Below are positions 1 through 10,784 of a stretch of DNA of 29,300 nucleotides, one piece after another. A model generated the notes under the pieces. That model was given only the letters and a program-made list of their open reading frames with translations, was not told where the DNA came from and ran no database searches. Where the stretch lies: assembly GCF_008831285.2 (NCBI RefSeq), contig NW_022204987.1, forward strand, positions 1-29,300, given 5' to 3'. A program made the position numbers and the translations under genes. Position 1 is the stretch's first letter. Each line of letters starts with the position of its first letter. Source of the DNA: Nymphaea colorata (taxonomy: Eukaryota > Streptophyta > Magnoliopsida > Nymphaeales > Nymphaeaceae).

Positions 1-98
1 CCAACCCCAACCCAACCCCAACCCCAACCCCAACCCCAACCCCAACCCCAACCCCAACCCCAACCCCAACCCCAACCCCAACCCCAACCCCAACCCCA
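1..98. repeat. Left telomere, (CCCCAA)n
   Basis: An uninterrupted run of CCCCAA units opens the window and stops at CCCCATAATTTAAC. One unit near position 11 reads CCCAA instead of CCCCAA. C4A2 is the telomere repeat of oligohymenophorean ciliates such as Tetrahymena; its presence at the very end marks a true macronuclear chromosome end. There is no subtelomeric repeat: the first gene starts about 145 bp inward. Confidence 0.97.
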
Positions 99-242
99 TA
101 ATTTAACTTTCAAATACGACAATCGTGAATCATATTAATTATTCCATTAGAAGTTTCCAAGCCCTTCCGGAGCAAGCCGGCTATTGTCCAAATATAAGGT
201 ATTTTTTCTATAGTTCGCTAACAAATTTATTAGTAATCATTA

Positions 243-1687
243 ATGAATAACAAAACATATAAAAAGGATAAGAAGGCGTCGAAGAGCGCAGAGAAGAAGC
301 ACAACTACTCAAAAAATCAGATGAATTTGCTCGTATATAAAAATAGCCAGCTTGCCAATCCCAGCCAAATCAAGCCAGAGGAGTCCCTTGGTGAATCTCC
401 CCCCTACAATAAGATCGTTGATCGAACCAAGGCAAAAAGCTGCCTCGGCGGATTCATCGATACCAACAGGTCCACTTTTTATAAGATAGGGTTTCTTTGG
501 ATATGTTGATACCGCCCAAAAAGGCATCCCTTTCAGGATGGATGGAGGAACAACTCAAAACCACCCTCATTGAAAAACGATCCAGGAACAGCTACGATTA
601 TATCCACGTCATCGGCAAGGGCGGTTTCGGCAAGGTCTATAAGGTCAGAGAAAAAAAGACCAATCAGCTGTTCGCTATGAAATAAATGTCAAAGGCTGTG
701 TACGTATCAACTTAAATAGGATTCTAGCCAAAAAGAGCAACGAGTCCATTCGGAACTAAAGATAATTACTCAGGATTCTCAAACATAAATTTATTGTCAA
801 CATGCGTCAGGCCTTCCAGGATAGGGATACTCTCTATTTGATCATGGACCTCATGCCTGGCGGGGATCTAAGATATCATATTTGCAGGAAACACCGTTTT
901 ACTTAGGAGCAGACTCGATTCTTTGCCGCCTGTATCTTCATCTCCTTGGAGTACATGCATACGCAGAAGATTATTCATCGGGATATCAAACCTGAGAATC
1001 TTGTCTTTGATTCAAATGGTATGCAATATATGATTAAGGTTACCTCCATCTCACGGATCTAGGAATTGCCAAGTATTATAGGGAGGAGAATTGCACTGAT
1101 ACTAGTGGGACACCAGGTTATATGGCTCCTGAAGTTATGACCAAGCAGAACCATAGCTACTAAGTTGATTACTATGCACTTGGAGTCATCATTTTTGAAC
1201 TGATGATGGGAAGGCGCCCATATGTGGGAAGAGATAGGAGAGCAATAAGAGAACAGATTCTAGCCAAGCAGACAGTCATCAAGAAGAGCTAAATTCCAGA
1301 AGGATGGTCATTGAAGCTGCTGACTTCGTGAATAAACTCATCCAAAGACGGCCAATCATGAGACTGGGATGGGGTGGCGCTCAATAGCTTCGCAATCACA
1401 TCTGGTTGAAAGATTTCCCATGGTAGAGACTGCTGAGAGGATAGTTGTAATCTCCGTTCAAGCCATACTCAAAATACAATCCGGAAGATGTGCGTTACCA
1501 GCCAACGAAGGAGGACGAATAGATGTCCAACCTCATCAAATAAAACAAAATCTTGCTGAGGAAGAGCACGGTTCAGTAAATATTCGATGGGTATACCTTC
1601 GATGAGGAGAGCGTCAAGACTGAGGAAAACCATACAACATCAAGTGAGTTTTATAAGAAAAAGGAACTTGAAATAATCAACCTTTGA
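243..1687 (+). CDS. STK32-like AGC serine/threonine protein kinase
   Basis: Cytosolic-type protein kinase of about 461 residues, read with TAA/TAG as Glu and three 20-nt introns removed (470-489, 700-719, 1019-1038). An 80-100 residue basic, low-complexity N-terminus precedes the kinase domain: glycine loop GKGGFGKVYK (about residues 118-126), catalytic Lys in FAMKE (about 140), HRDIKPENL (about 232), DLG in place of DFG, and SGTPGYMAPE. The stretch LYLIMDLMPGGDLRYH and the C-terminal RLG..GAQELRNHIWLKDFPW segment match the STK32/YANK-like kinases common in ciliates. One base appears missing at about 1311-1314 (TTG/AAG): conserved IPEGWSL and EAADFVNKL sit in adjacent frames. The stop is TGA 1685-1687. 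The family is clear; the substrate is unknown. The DLG variant occurs in related ciliate kinases and need not mean inactivity. Confidence 0.9.
470..489 (+). other. 20-nt intron 1 of the STK32-like kinase gene
   Basis: GT...AG stretch GTCCACTTTTTATAAGATAG. Without it the N-terminal frame would hit TGA at 507; removing it joins the N-terminal segment to the frame of the kinase domain. It is the only one of the tiny introns here that starts GTC rather than GTA. Confidence 0.75.
700..719 (+). other. 20-nt intron 2 of the STK32-like kinase gene
   Basis: GTACGTATCAACTTAAATAG. Removal joins AMKEMSKA to VILAKKS, restoring the conserved VAIK-to-alphaC region of this kinase family. Confidence 0.88.
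1019..1038 (+). other. 20-nt intron 3 of the STK32-like kinase gene
   Basis: GTATGCAATATATGATTAAG. Removal restores DSNGYLHLTDLGIAKYY across the DFG/DLG region with a split Gly codon. It contains a plausible branch-point A in TGATT, 7 nt before the end. Confidence 0.92.
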
Positions 1688-1993
1688 TTTAATATTGTCA
1701 ATCATTATCAGCAATCATTTATTCGGAGTATTATAAAGTGAATAAAGATATGCTCATTTTGCTCTTTTCCATTACGAAATCCAACCATTTCGATCGATCT
1801 TCATAGGTGCATGAATTTCCAAATTTCAGCATTCACTTTAACCAAAACTTAATTTACATAGATTATCTCTTAAACCTTCTCCGCACTTCCAATCTTTTTT
1901 CTCTATCATATAGCTAAGATAGTAATAATCCCTCGGTTCCCTAAATTAAATAATTTTTCTTTCCCCATTTATTTAAGATATATATTCGAATCA
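1688..1993. other. Intergenic spacer between kinase and coiled-coil genes
   Basis: AT-rich stretch of 306 bp between two genes in the same direction. It must hold the 3' UTR of the kinase and the promoter of the coiled-coil gene. I recognise no RNA gene, repeat or conserved element in it. Confidence 0.6.
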
Positions 1994-4900
1994 ATGAACG
2001 AAATTGAATCCTGTGAGCTTTTGCTGACAATAAAATAGCTCAAACTCACAGTCAAATTTCCTTGTAAGCTCACCTTCCAGCACGGCGGAAAGTCACTCAC
2101 CCAGGAGATCTCATCTGGGGCTACAAATGTGTTTTCAGTAAATAAAGACATATCGGTTAAGGAAGAAAGACCGAAAGATACGATAGAAATAAACATAAAC
2201 CTAGCCACTGACAAGGGCGGCAACATAATGGCAGGCATCATGCGACTCAACCTCAAGGATATCAACTCATCGTAGGGGCAGCTCCTCACCATATCTCTGC
2301 AAAAATGCCTTGATCCCTACGCCACGTGCACCCTACATGTCAAATCCGTCAAGATTAGCAAGTCCAGAGTCAAAACCATCAATATTGCCGACGACAAAAG
2401 GAGCAGGATGATGCAGGATAATAAATTTTAAACCAAATCTGAAGCGCCAGGGTTCGATGGATTCAAGTCCCGCACAAGGATCAACGAGGCAGAACAATAT
2501 CTCAATAAAAGAGTCAGCTTTAACAATGTTTCCTCGCCAGGCATGGGCTACCTAAAAGAAAAAGCACTCTCAACAGCAGGATTCAAAGTCATGAAGGACA
2601 CCTCCTTCGATCGAGAAGAACTGGGATCCAGGTTTAAGCATCTCAACCGGAAAGTCTAGGAAGAGGATAGCAAAACCGTCATTACAGGAAGATGGAGATA
2701 AACAGATCAGGTTCTCAAGTCGACGATGGAAGCCAATTAAAAGGCCCTCAAGATGGAGATTCTGAAATATAAAACAAAGCTAGAAGATAGCGAGAGGAAC
2801 GCATAAGATAAGCAAAAGCAAATAAAAAGTCTAAAGGACCAAATTTCCTAACTGAATCGCCAAATGACCGAAAAGCATTACTTAGTCGAGTAGATATCAA
2901 CAAAAAACAGCCAAATATCAAAGCTGGAAGAAGCCAACAAGCAACTCTCCAAGTAGTTCCACGAGGATAGGAACAGGATAATCGACCTGTAGAGGTAAGT
3001 ATAGGAGCAGAAGGGCCAATTTTTGAACCAGATTACGCGGTTGAAAGAAGAGCATGATAAGAGATAGTATGATCTGCAGAAGCAAATCTATGAGAAGAGG
3101 GAGGAGATCAAGGAAATGACCGAATAGGCACAGTATAAGGTCAATCAGATCAAGAAAATGAAGGTCCTTATCGAAGATCTTGAGAAGAACATAGAAGTGA
3201 AGTCCTTAGAGTTCTAAAAGATATACACAAATGAAAAGAATGAGCACAACAGAACAAGAACATCTCTTCAAGCCAAACTCACAGAAGCGAGCAGCAAATT
3301 AGAATCACTATAGACTGAAAACGGCAGTCTAAAGTAGAATATCAGAGTTCTGGAAGACCAAATGCAGAAAATATGCGCGAAATTGAAGCAAACGGAAGAC
3401 TCTTGGAAGCAAGTATAGGAAAGTTTGGAGATATAAATTGCCAAGAAGGAAAAGGTTTTAGAAGAGAAGCGGATCCTCATCAAAAACGAAGAGGAAACCT
3501 GCCAAAAATTGAAGCAGCTCCAAAAGGAATACAGCATGAAAGAAAAGTAGTCGTCTGAGACCATTCTGCAGCTCAATGAGACCAACAATCTCAACAAGAA
3601 GAAGATTGGCTAATTTGTATAAAAAAATAAAACATATACAACTCGCATCCAATAATTAGAGAATAAGTGCAACATCCTCACAGCTTCCGAAGAAAAGCTA
3701 AAGAGGGCCTTGATATCGCACAAAAAGAAAATAGAAATCTACAATAAAACTAAAAGGTAATATCAAAGAACATAAAGCTGAAGGATGACCGCATTCTCCA
3801 GCTCTAAAGATAGTTGTCTGATATAGAGAACAAGATCACCATGAAGGAAAGCCTGGGAAAGAAGGACCTTGAATATAAGGTGTCCCAAATGGAAAAACTC
3901 ACCAGCAAGCTTGCAGAGCTTTAGAAACAGCATGAGAAGGAAAGGGAGGAAAACGAAGCCAAAAGATTGGAAATCATGAAGAACGAAAACAAGATCAAGA
4001 TGCTGGAAGAAACCAATCACCGTCTTAGTGAGCAAATAAATGAAATCAAGCTTAACTTTGCTAAAAAAGAAGAAGATTTGCGCGCCAATATTCACTAGCT
4101 CACTGATTAAGTCAAGCAGCTAGAGGCTAAGGAGACTGAAAACAACAAAGATCTTCACACCATCGAAATGGAGAAGATAAATCTCAAAAACTAGCTCATC
4201 AAATCATAAAAAATGATATAGAGCTTGCTCTAAAAGCAATAAAGATCAAAGAAACGCTAATCATAGCTGTAAAGCTCGATAAAGGCTCTTTCCAACGAGC
4301 TCTAATCCAAAAACGAATAGATCGTATAACTATAAGCAGAGTACAAGATACTTGAGAACGATTTTAGACTGCTGCAAGCTGATAAGTCAAAGCACTAAAA
4401 GATAACCACTATCATCAGTGAAGAAAAAGACAACATCAAGAGCGATGTCTCCAAGCTCAAGAAAGAAATAGAGAAGCGAGACCAAAAGGAAGAACAGTAT
4501 CTCTCGTAGATAAAGAACTTGAAGGAGCAAATCACCAAGACAGAGCTAAGGCTTTCCACAGTAACCAAATAATCCGAAAAGTTCAAGAGCAGCATCTCGT
4601 AGTCAGTCAAATCAGTGCTCATTCTGAAGCAAAGCTATCTTGGCATTGACAACGTCTCCCAGAGCAATCTCGAATTCTCGAGGAGCATCCAAAGGTCGAG
4701 GGTGCTTAAGAACCAAACCAACGATGTGGTGGTCGGAGTGGAAGAAAACAAGCTAGCCGACCTCATCTAGAACTTCTCGAGAGATAGCCACCAAACCATC
4801 GCCATCCTCAATGAGGAGATTAGAAAATTGAAGAAAGAAAAAGACTCACTGGAGAGATAAAACAACAGCCTGAACAACCGACTCAAGGACACACAGGAGG

Positions 4901-6875
4901 AGCTATCGAAGACGGTGAAGGAGATGAGCAACTAGATAGAAACCATCATAACCAGAACTAATGATGACGCAGAGTAGTACGAGGAGAAGCTCTCCTATCT
5001 GGAGAAGGAACTCATAAGGAAGGAGAAGGCTCTTGGAGAACTGCTGGGAAACATGCAGGAAATCACCAACATCCACTAAAACGAAAAGTCCTCGCACTAG
5101 ATCAGCGTGTCTGATCTACTCTCCAAAATAGAGTCGCTCAAGTTCAAAATAGTGGACCTGGAGAGGAAGGACGAAAGCAACCAGCAAGTCTTCCTGAGCC
5201 TGTAAGAAAAAATAGCAGAGCTATAGCAGTACAACATGGAGCTAAACAACCAGAATGAAATCCTCAGTGAACAGATCCAGAAAAAGGAGCGAACAATCAC
5301 AATGAAGACGCAATAAAACTAAGATCTACTTGAGGAACTGTAGACAATGAAGAGGCAAAAGAGCGACCAATCCATAGAGTTGCTTTCTCTCAAGGAGAGC
5401 CTATCAGTGTAAAAGGAAAACAACCAACGACTCATCAACGAGCTGAAGTCTGAATAGTCTAAAAATTCGCAGCTAAAGTCATTCCAGAACTAGATCCTGA
5501 AGGAAAAGTAGTCTTACCTGAAGAAGGACTTCTAAAAGTCAGAAAAGCTATACTCAGTCGAGGAGAAACTGCAATACACGATGATCGAACTGGCTGAGAG
5601 GAATGAATAGCTTTCCAGCAAGGTGAAGACCATCAGCGAGCAAAAGGATAGCCTCAGACAGCTGCAGGTGGAGATAAACAATATCCAGATCATATTGAAT
5701 GAGACCAAACTCAGCCTCTAGAAGGAAAGGGAAAGAGCCAAAGACAAAGAAAGAAAACATGTGAAAAAGATGCGGAAATATAAAATTTAAACTCAACCAT
5801 CAAGAAGAATAGCATAAAGTATGAAACACAGCTGAAGAAACTCACAGAAGAGTATGAGTCACTCTCATAGAAGATGAACAAATAGAAGCTATAGCATTCC
5901 ATTAGATGCCAGGAGTACGAGCTGCAGATAAAATCGCTGAAGGAGAGCGAGAAGAGGATGAATGATCTGAACATTTCATTAGAGGAGCAAATATACTTCT
6001 AGAAGCAGACCAACGCCCTCAACAGCTCCAAAATAGAGGAGCTGAAGCAGCAAATCAACCAGCTATAGGTCGAGGAGAACAGGCTCAACACATAGATCAC
6101 CATCCTCAACGACTAAATCAAAGAAAAAGAGGAAAACTTGTTTGCTCTCTCTGGCAAGTTATACGCCAGTGATAATCGTCTATAGAGCAAGGAGGACGAG
6201 TTTAAGCAACGCCTTGAAAAGGTGGAGCTTGACTGGCGCTACAAGATAGAGGAGATTTGCGAAGAATACGAGCACAAGTTGGAGATAATCGAGAGAGAGA
6301 AGAACTACGTGAGGAATGGCATGAATGATTTTAATGAAAGCATCGAAAAACTGGAAAGCGAAAAAATAGCATTGAAGATAGACCACGAACGCGAAAAGGA
6401 GGCATGGGAATCAAAGGTAAAGAGGCTTGAGGAAGAGAAACTCACTGCACTCATTGAGAAGAACAAGCAAATAGAAAAGCTGAGAGAAGTTATAGAGGAT
6501 CTGGAAGAGAAGATAAAGAGAAAGGACTTCGAGAGCAAATTGGTCGAGGACGAGAAGAAGAAACTAGAAGAGAAGAATAGAGAGCTCAAGACTTAGCTGC
6601 AGAGAGTGGAGTAACGCAAAAATTAGGGCGTTAGGATGCTATAGAAGGAAGTTGATCAGTTGAAGCGCAAGGAAGGACAGCTGAAGCGCTTCAAGGAAGC
6701 CCTAAGGAACGGCCAATGGACGACAGAGCGCGAGATAAAGAAGCACATCCAGAACGCAACCAAGAATATGGCAAACCTCACTCCCGAGGCAGCCAAGGGC
6801 GAGGTGCTATAGTTGATGCGTGGTCTTGAGGCGGCGATGGTGAAGTTGGCTCTTCCCAACATCGATGATCTGTGA
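1994..6875 (+). CDS. Long coiled-coil protein with N-terminal C2-like domain
   Basis: About 1,626 residues, opening MNEIESCELLLTIKELKLTV. The first ~140 residues are beta-rich (TFQHGGKSLTQEI, IEININLATDKGG, GIMRLNLKDI) and resemble the NT-type C2 domain of EEIG1/EHBP1-like proteins, known to bind membranes or small GTPases; this part is inference. From about residue 240 to the end the sequence is almost unbroken heptad-type coiled coil, rich in Glu, Lys, Leu and Gln, with very many TAA/TAG Glu codons. The last ~90 residues (RFKEALRNGQWTTEREIKKH...PNIDDL) look less coiled and may fold. The frame slips by one missing base at about 3701-3704 (AAG/AGG) and in the A-run at 5782-5785; in both cases the heptad pattern continues smoothly in the next frame. 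The stop is TGA 6873-6875. The architecture suggests a cytoskeletal or membrane-tethering scaffold; no closer assignment is possible. Confidence 0.82.
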
Positions 6876-6943
6876 ACTATTGTCATTGTGAAACTGCTGG
6901 CAGTGTATCTGTGGGTGTGATATAATACCAATTTGGTGGATAG

Positions 6944-7824
6944 ATGGGGAACGCCCTCATGGAGCAGTGCACGGGCGAATCCAGCAAACTGGAAGGATTC
7001 AACGGAGAAGCCTCCAACGTGCTCGCCCACCCCACTCCCAAAATGGAAAGGCCGAAGATAGACGCTCCTCCGTAACGCATCCCACCAGTCGAAGCCACAT
7101 ATCAAATGCTCTTGTCATAAAGTAAGCTTTCGTAAGCTAGAATCCTTGGAATACAGTTTATAATCCTAAAAGAGCACATTTACGCCAATTTAGCTTCCTT
7201 TTTTTTCAGAATGGGCAATATACATCGGGTGGACCAAGAGCGATAAACCCCACGGGCCAGGACAGCTCTACTTCTCCAATAACGACTACCTCTAGGCCAT
7301 ATTCAAGGACGGCGAGGCCGACTGCTAGGACGGCGTCTTCATCGCCAGCAACGGCGACTCCTACAGGGGGGCCTTCAGCAGGTCCAAGAAGCACGGAGCA
7401 GGAGTGATGAAGAGGGGAAAGGACACCATAATTGCCAATTTTGTCGATGGGTTCGCGTAGGGTAGGATTCTGATTATCTAGGAAAGGGAGAGAGGCTGTT
7501 CAGCGACGGCAGGATCTACCGGGGGCTCTTCAGGAGGGGCAGGATGGAGGGCAAGGGCATCATCAAACTGCCGAAAACACAGTCTACGAGGGTAACTTTC
7601 GAGAGGATATGCGGAACGGCGTGGGCGTGCTGAGGACTGCCAAGTACGAATACTTCGGGCCGTATAAGGAGGACAGGATGGAGGGCAAGGGGACGGTTAT
7701 CTTCAGCGACGGCTCTAAGTTCGAGGGGTGGTTCCAGGGGGACCGGATCAACGGATACGGAGAGTGGCACCGCCCCAATGCGCCAGTGGAGAAGGGGAAT
7801 TTCAGTCTGGACTTGCCCAAGTGA
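6944..7824 (+). CDS. MORN-repeat protein, possibly myristoylated
   Basis: About 264 residues. The N-terminus MGNALMEQC fits an N-myristoylation signal (Gly2) with a nearby Cys. After a ~60-residue linker come six or seven MORN repeats, seen as PHGPGQLYF, YRGAFSRSKKHGAGVM, YRGLFRRGRMEGKGII, YEGNFREDMRNGVGVL, YFGPYKEDRMEGKGTV and FEGWFQGDRINGYGEW. MORN repeats commonly mediate contact with membranes or cytoskeleton, and ciliates have many. An 88-nt intron (7122-7209) separates the linker from the repeats. One base seems missing at about 7492-7496 (before LFSDGRIYRG) and one in the A-run 7574-7577 (LPKNTVYEGNF), since consecutive repeats lie in successive frames. The stop is TGA 7822-7824. The start choice rests on the myristoylation-like motif and is less sure than the repeats. 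Confidence 0.85.
7122..7209 (+). other. 88-nt conventional intron in the MORN gene
   Basis: Starts GTAAGC and ends with a T-run followed by CAG. Removal joins ..LLSEK to WAIYIGWTKSDKPHG in frame. It has a normal 5' site and polypyrimidine tract, in contrast to the 20-nt introns elsewhere in the chromosome. Confidence 0.75.
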
Positions 7825-8203
7825 ACAGGAAGGGGGATTGCTGGTGGTTGGGAGCTTCAGCCGGCATCGAGTGATCGTCAATGCTTCGAGTGGTTTCCAG
7901 GATACGCATGCAAATGACGAAACTCCTTCCTTCATGCTGGAGCTTAAAATATAATGATTTACCATATCACTTACACCACCAATCAATCACTCACCTTTTT
8001 ATTCTTTTATTCTGCAACAGTTTCCGATTTCCTCCCATTTCCCCTTCCCTTATCCTCCTCCCGCCCTGTCTTTCTCAACTGCGCATTTATCCTATGCTCT
8101 AACTTTATTATATTTTTATAGCAGTCGATTTTAATCTGATTGTACCCTCCCGAATTTATAATTGTATTCTTACTTAGATCGTATTATAGTACCCCATCCC
8201 CGC
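7825..8203. other. Intergenic spacer between MORN and zinc-finger genes
   Basis: A 379-bp spacer. The part after about 7990 is pyrimidine-rich and AT-rich, as expected for UTR and promoter. Reading frames here lack conserved features and I see no RNA gene. Confidence 0.55.
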
Positions 8204-8826
8204 ATGAGTACGACCACCAACTCCACCAAACTCTCACAAAAAACACTCGACTTCAAACAGAAGTACAAGACAGAAGTAACCATCCCCTCATACAGAGATG
8301 CCGGTATTGGTACGAACGAGGCTTCTGTCCCTTCAATCAATTCGTATCGATTTTCCGATACCTAGTGCGCCTTCGCCCACGCTGAGGAGGAACTCCGAGG
8401 AAAGAGCCAGGTCAACCAGCACTACAAGACCAAGGTCTGTGCGAATTTCAAGAACAATGGCTGCTGCAAGTACGGAGATCGGTGCCAATTCTTGCACCTC
8501 CACGAGGCCCCCCTCACCTACAACCGGCCCCAGCCGACCGCTCTTCCCCCTGCGCCGTCCCCCGTGCATGCCCTATCATAAATCGCTGCGGAAACAGATG
8601 AGAAAAAGCACCAGAAGGAGCTGAGCATCCTCAGCGAGTACGGTTTGGAGGTTCTGGCGATGTATTTCTGTTGTGATTGAGGAAGAAGGGCCGTTCTGAG
8701 CAGTGGCGTTGGTTCTTGGCATAGGGCGTGGACCCATACGAGGCGCAGTCCTTCCGCTGGGACGAGTTCGAACAGCAGTTCGGAGAGTACGACTTCAAGA
8801 AGAAACCGAGACTGGGCTCCATGTGA
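8204..8826 (+). CDS. Tandem CCCH zinc-finger protein (TIS11/ZFP36-like)
   Basis: About 187 residues, beginning MSTTTNSTKLSQ. Three tiny introns (8276-8295, 8344-8365, 8662-8681) must be removed. Then two C-x8-C-x5-C-x3-H fingers appear: the first is KTERCRYWYERGFC..FCAFAH, the second is KTKVCANFKNNGCC..RCQFLH. Each is preceded by a YKTE/YKTK lead-in, the hallmark of the TIS11/tristetraprolin family, which binds AU-rich RNA and controls mRNA decay. The C-terminal ~80 residues (SILSEYGLEVLAMKKGRSEQ, then DPYEAQSFRWDEFEQQFG) are not recognised. Both the first and the second intron flank or split the first finger, so without splicing the domain is not readable. The stop is TGA 8824-8826. RNA binding is a family-level inference. 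Confidence 0.9.
8276..8295 (+). other. 20-nt intron 1 of the CCCH gene
   Basis: GTAACCATCCCCTCATACAG. Removal joins KTE to RCRYWYERGFC, restoring the start of the first CCCH finger. Confidence 0.92.
8344..8365 (+). other. 22-nt intron 2 of the CCCH gene
   Basis: GTATCGATTT...CCTAG. Removal joins CPFNQF to CAFAH, restoring the exact x5-C-x3-H spacing of the first finger. This zinc-finger spacing is a strict test of the splice sites. Confidence 0.94.
8662..8681 (+). other. 20-nt intron 3 of the CCCH gene
   Basis: GTATTTCTGTTGTGATTGAG. Removal avoids an in-frame TGA and joins LEVLA to MKKGRSEQWRW, keeping the frame open to TGA 8824. Confidence 0.85.
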
Positions 8827-9139
8827 TTCATGGTATTTAAAACAAAATAAATTTAAATAAAGTATGCCTAACTCCATTATAATAACTTGCGTACGTTCCC
8901 AGCCATCCAATATAACCTATAGAATATTCATCCAAAACAAAATCACCCACAATGAAAAAACAACTCGATTGGTATATCTGCAACTGGTATCATCATTACA
9001 AAAATTCCTCATTTCATCCAAGCATCCTCGACCACCTTTCTCGATATTTACTGCCCTATTATTCCCCACACGCTATCGATTGTACCGTTGCTGAAGTTAG
9101 CTCCCCGATAAAAATAATATTAAATATAATTTCGCACTG
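8827..9139. other. Intergenic spacer between CCCH and kinase genes
   Basis: A 313-bp AT-rich spacer. AATAAA-like strings at about 8845-8862 could serve in 3'-end formation of the zinc-finger mRNA. Nothing else is recognisable. Confidence 0.5.
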
Positions 9140-10638
9140 ATGAATTTAGTTCAATAAAAGGTGAAGCAGCGCAACGTCACTCCCAACTTCCTCCGATTTA
9201 GAAGTACCTCCCAAGCCATAAAGGAAAGAGTACCGCCAACTCCATCGGGAAAAAAATGCAGAAGAGGATAAAGTGGAAACACAGATAACCACCGAACGCA
9301 CAGAGAGGAGCTCGTCGAAGGCCAGCAGGTGCAGTTTCGATGCCTACGAGAGAAGAGTCCTCCACCTCAGCATCCTCAGTACCTGCTCCTCGATATAGAA
9401 AACCAAATCGCTAACAAGTAGCATCCCGATGAGGGCGAAGCCCCGATGGCCCGCAAGAACAACTTGCTGGGCGAGAAGAAGCGCGAGAGCAGTCCGGCCG
9501 AGCGTCCAATAAACACTGAGCGTGACTACTAGCGCACGAATAACAACATCCTGCAGAAGTTGCAGGAGAGTAAGAAGCGAAACTCCGCCTCGGGGAAGAT
9601 AATCGGCAAGGTGAGCAACCGCACTCCCTCCAACCCGAAGCGTTCGGAGTAGTCCCTGTAGAAGGAGGACCAGCGGGCGAAGCAGATGAACGTGGAGCTC
9701 ATGAACAACCTCATGAAGAACCAGTTCGCTCCCAACTACATCAGCAAGCTCAAGATGAAAAAGATGGAAAACGCAACCGACAAGAAAAAACCCAAAAATA
9801 CCAAATTGCTCAACCTCATCGTCCCCATCAAGCCCGAAGACGAAATGAATAACTACGAGATCTTCGGGGAACTTGGCAAGGGAGCCTACGGCACCGTCCG
9901 CATGGGGCTCGATAAGAGAAACAACTAAAGATAGCAGTGAAGATATACGAGAAAAAGAGAGTGGACGAACCCAATAAGATCAAGAACCTGGAAAGGGAAA
10001 TCAACATCCTCGCTGAATTGTCCCACCCCACCATCGCCAAACTCATCGACGTCATCGAAACTCAGACCGAACTCTACCTCATCCTCGAGTATGGCGGCGC
10101 CAATTCCCTCTACAACTACCTCCTCTCCAAGCCCTAGCACAGACTGCCCGAGGCGTAGGCGAAGCAATTCCTGCTGGTCATCGCGTAGGCGCTGAAGTAC
10201 CTGCACGACCTTTAGATCGTGCATCGCGACATCAAGGCATAGAACATCCTGATCAACCGCAACCGGCAGTTGAAGCTGATCGATTTCGGTTTCAGTCTGC
10301 GGTGCAAGCGCAACGCCACTATCGACACTTTCTGCGGCACTCCTACCTACATGGCTCCCGAAATCGTCTCCAAGGTGGACCACTGTCCGGTCTACACCGA
10401 CATGTGGTCGCTGGGGATTCTCTTCTACGTGATGCTGCAGGGCAACTACCCCTTCCGCGCCAAGAGCGAAACCGACCTCTTCGAGAAGATCAAGCGCGGC
10501 AACTTCGAGTACATCCACAACGACATCTCCAAGGAGAGCAAGAAACTGATCGAAAGCCTGCTCAAGGTGAACCACCTCGAGAGGCTCACCATCCATTAGG
10601 TGCTCGCCAAGAGCAAGTGGCTCGCCGACCAGGAATGA
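9140..10638 (+). CDS. CAMK/SNF1-type serine/threonine protein kinase
   Basis: About 490 residues. A ~240-residue basic, Asn/Lys/Ser-rich N-terminal region (MNVELMNNLMKNQFAPNYIS near its end) precedes a full kinase domain. Visible motifs are GELGKGAYGTVRMG, catalytic Lys in IAVKIYEKK, Glu in LEREINIL, HRDIKAENIL (the E is TAG at 10240-10242), LIDFGFS, CGTPTYMAPEI and TDMWSLGILFYVMLQG. The set and the activation-segment sequence fit the CAMK group (SNF1/MARK-like). The intron at 9379-9398 joins LSIL to KNQIANKEH. One base is missing at about 9927-9929 (NNE/KIAVKIY), and the N-terminus needs at least one further correction (A-run 9250-9256, perhaps with another intron around 9160-9200), so residues before ~100 and the start codon are uncertain. 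The stop is TGA 10636-10638. The gene is converging on the proline-rich gene. Confidence 0.88.
9379..9398 (+). other. 20-nt intron in the CAMK-type kinase gene
   Basis: GTACCTGCTCCTCGATATAG. It links the Ser/Arg-rich upstream frame (SKASRCSFDAYERRVLHLSIL) to KNQIANKEHPDEGE. It fits the length and GTA...AG form of the other tiny introns. Confidence 0.7.
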
Positions 10639-10656
10639 CGCTCATCATCAATTTTT

Positions 10657-10709
10657 CACTTATATCAGCATACACGAACAGCCCACTTATATCAGCATAC
10701 ACGAACAGC
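10657..10709. repeat. 26-bp tandem direct duplication
   Basis: CACTTATATCAGCATACACG followed by AACAGC occurs twice, at 10657-10682 and 10684-10709, separated by a single C. The copies are identical. They lie in the 146-bp spacer between two convergent genes, so in 3' UTR or terminator sequence. Confidence 0.95.
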
Positions 10710-10784
10710 ACAGACATAGAATGCATGCTTCGGGTGGGAAATGGATATGGTGATAGGATGTGCTTATTGATGATGGGGGCATGA

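Noticed and set aside
1-98. Microsatellite or CRISPR-like array at the left end
   Set aside because: The repeat is 6 bp without spacers, terminal, and matched by its reverse complement at the other end, so it is a telomere.
1311-1314. Pseudogene call for the STK32-like kinase
   Set aside because: Single-base slips occur in most genes on the chromosome, in homopolymer contexts, and the rest of the kinase is intact and conserved.
9925-10596. 223-residue minus-strand reading frame
   Set aside because: It lies entirely opposite the CAMK-type kinase domain, whose motifs are unmistakable.
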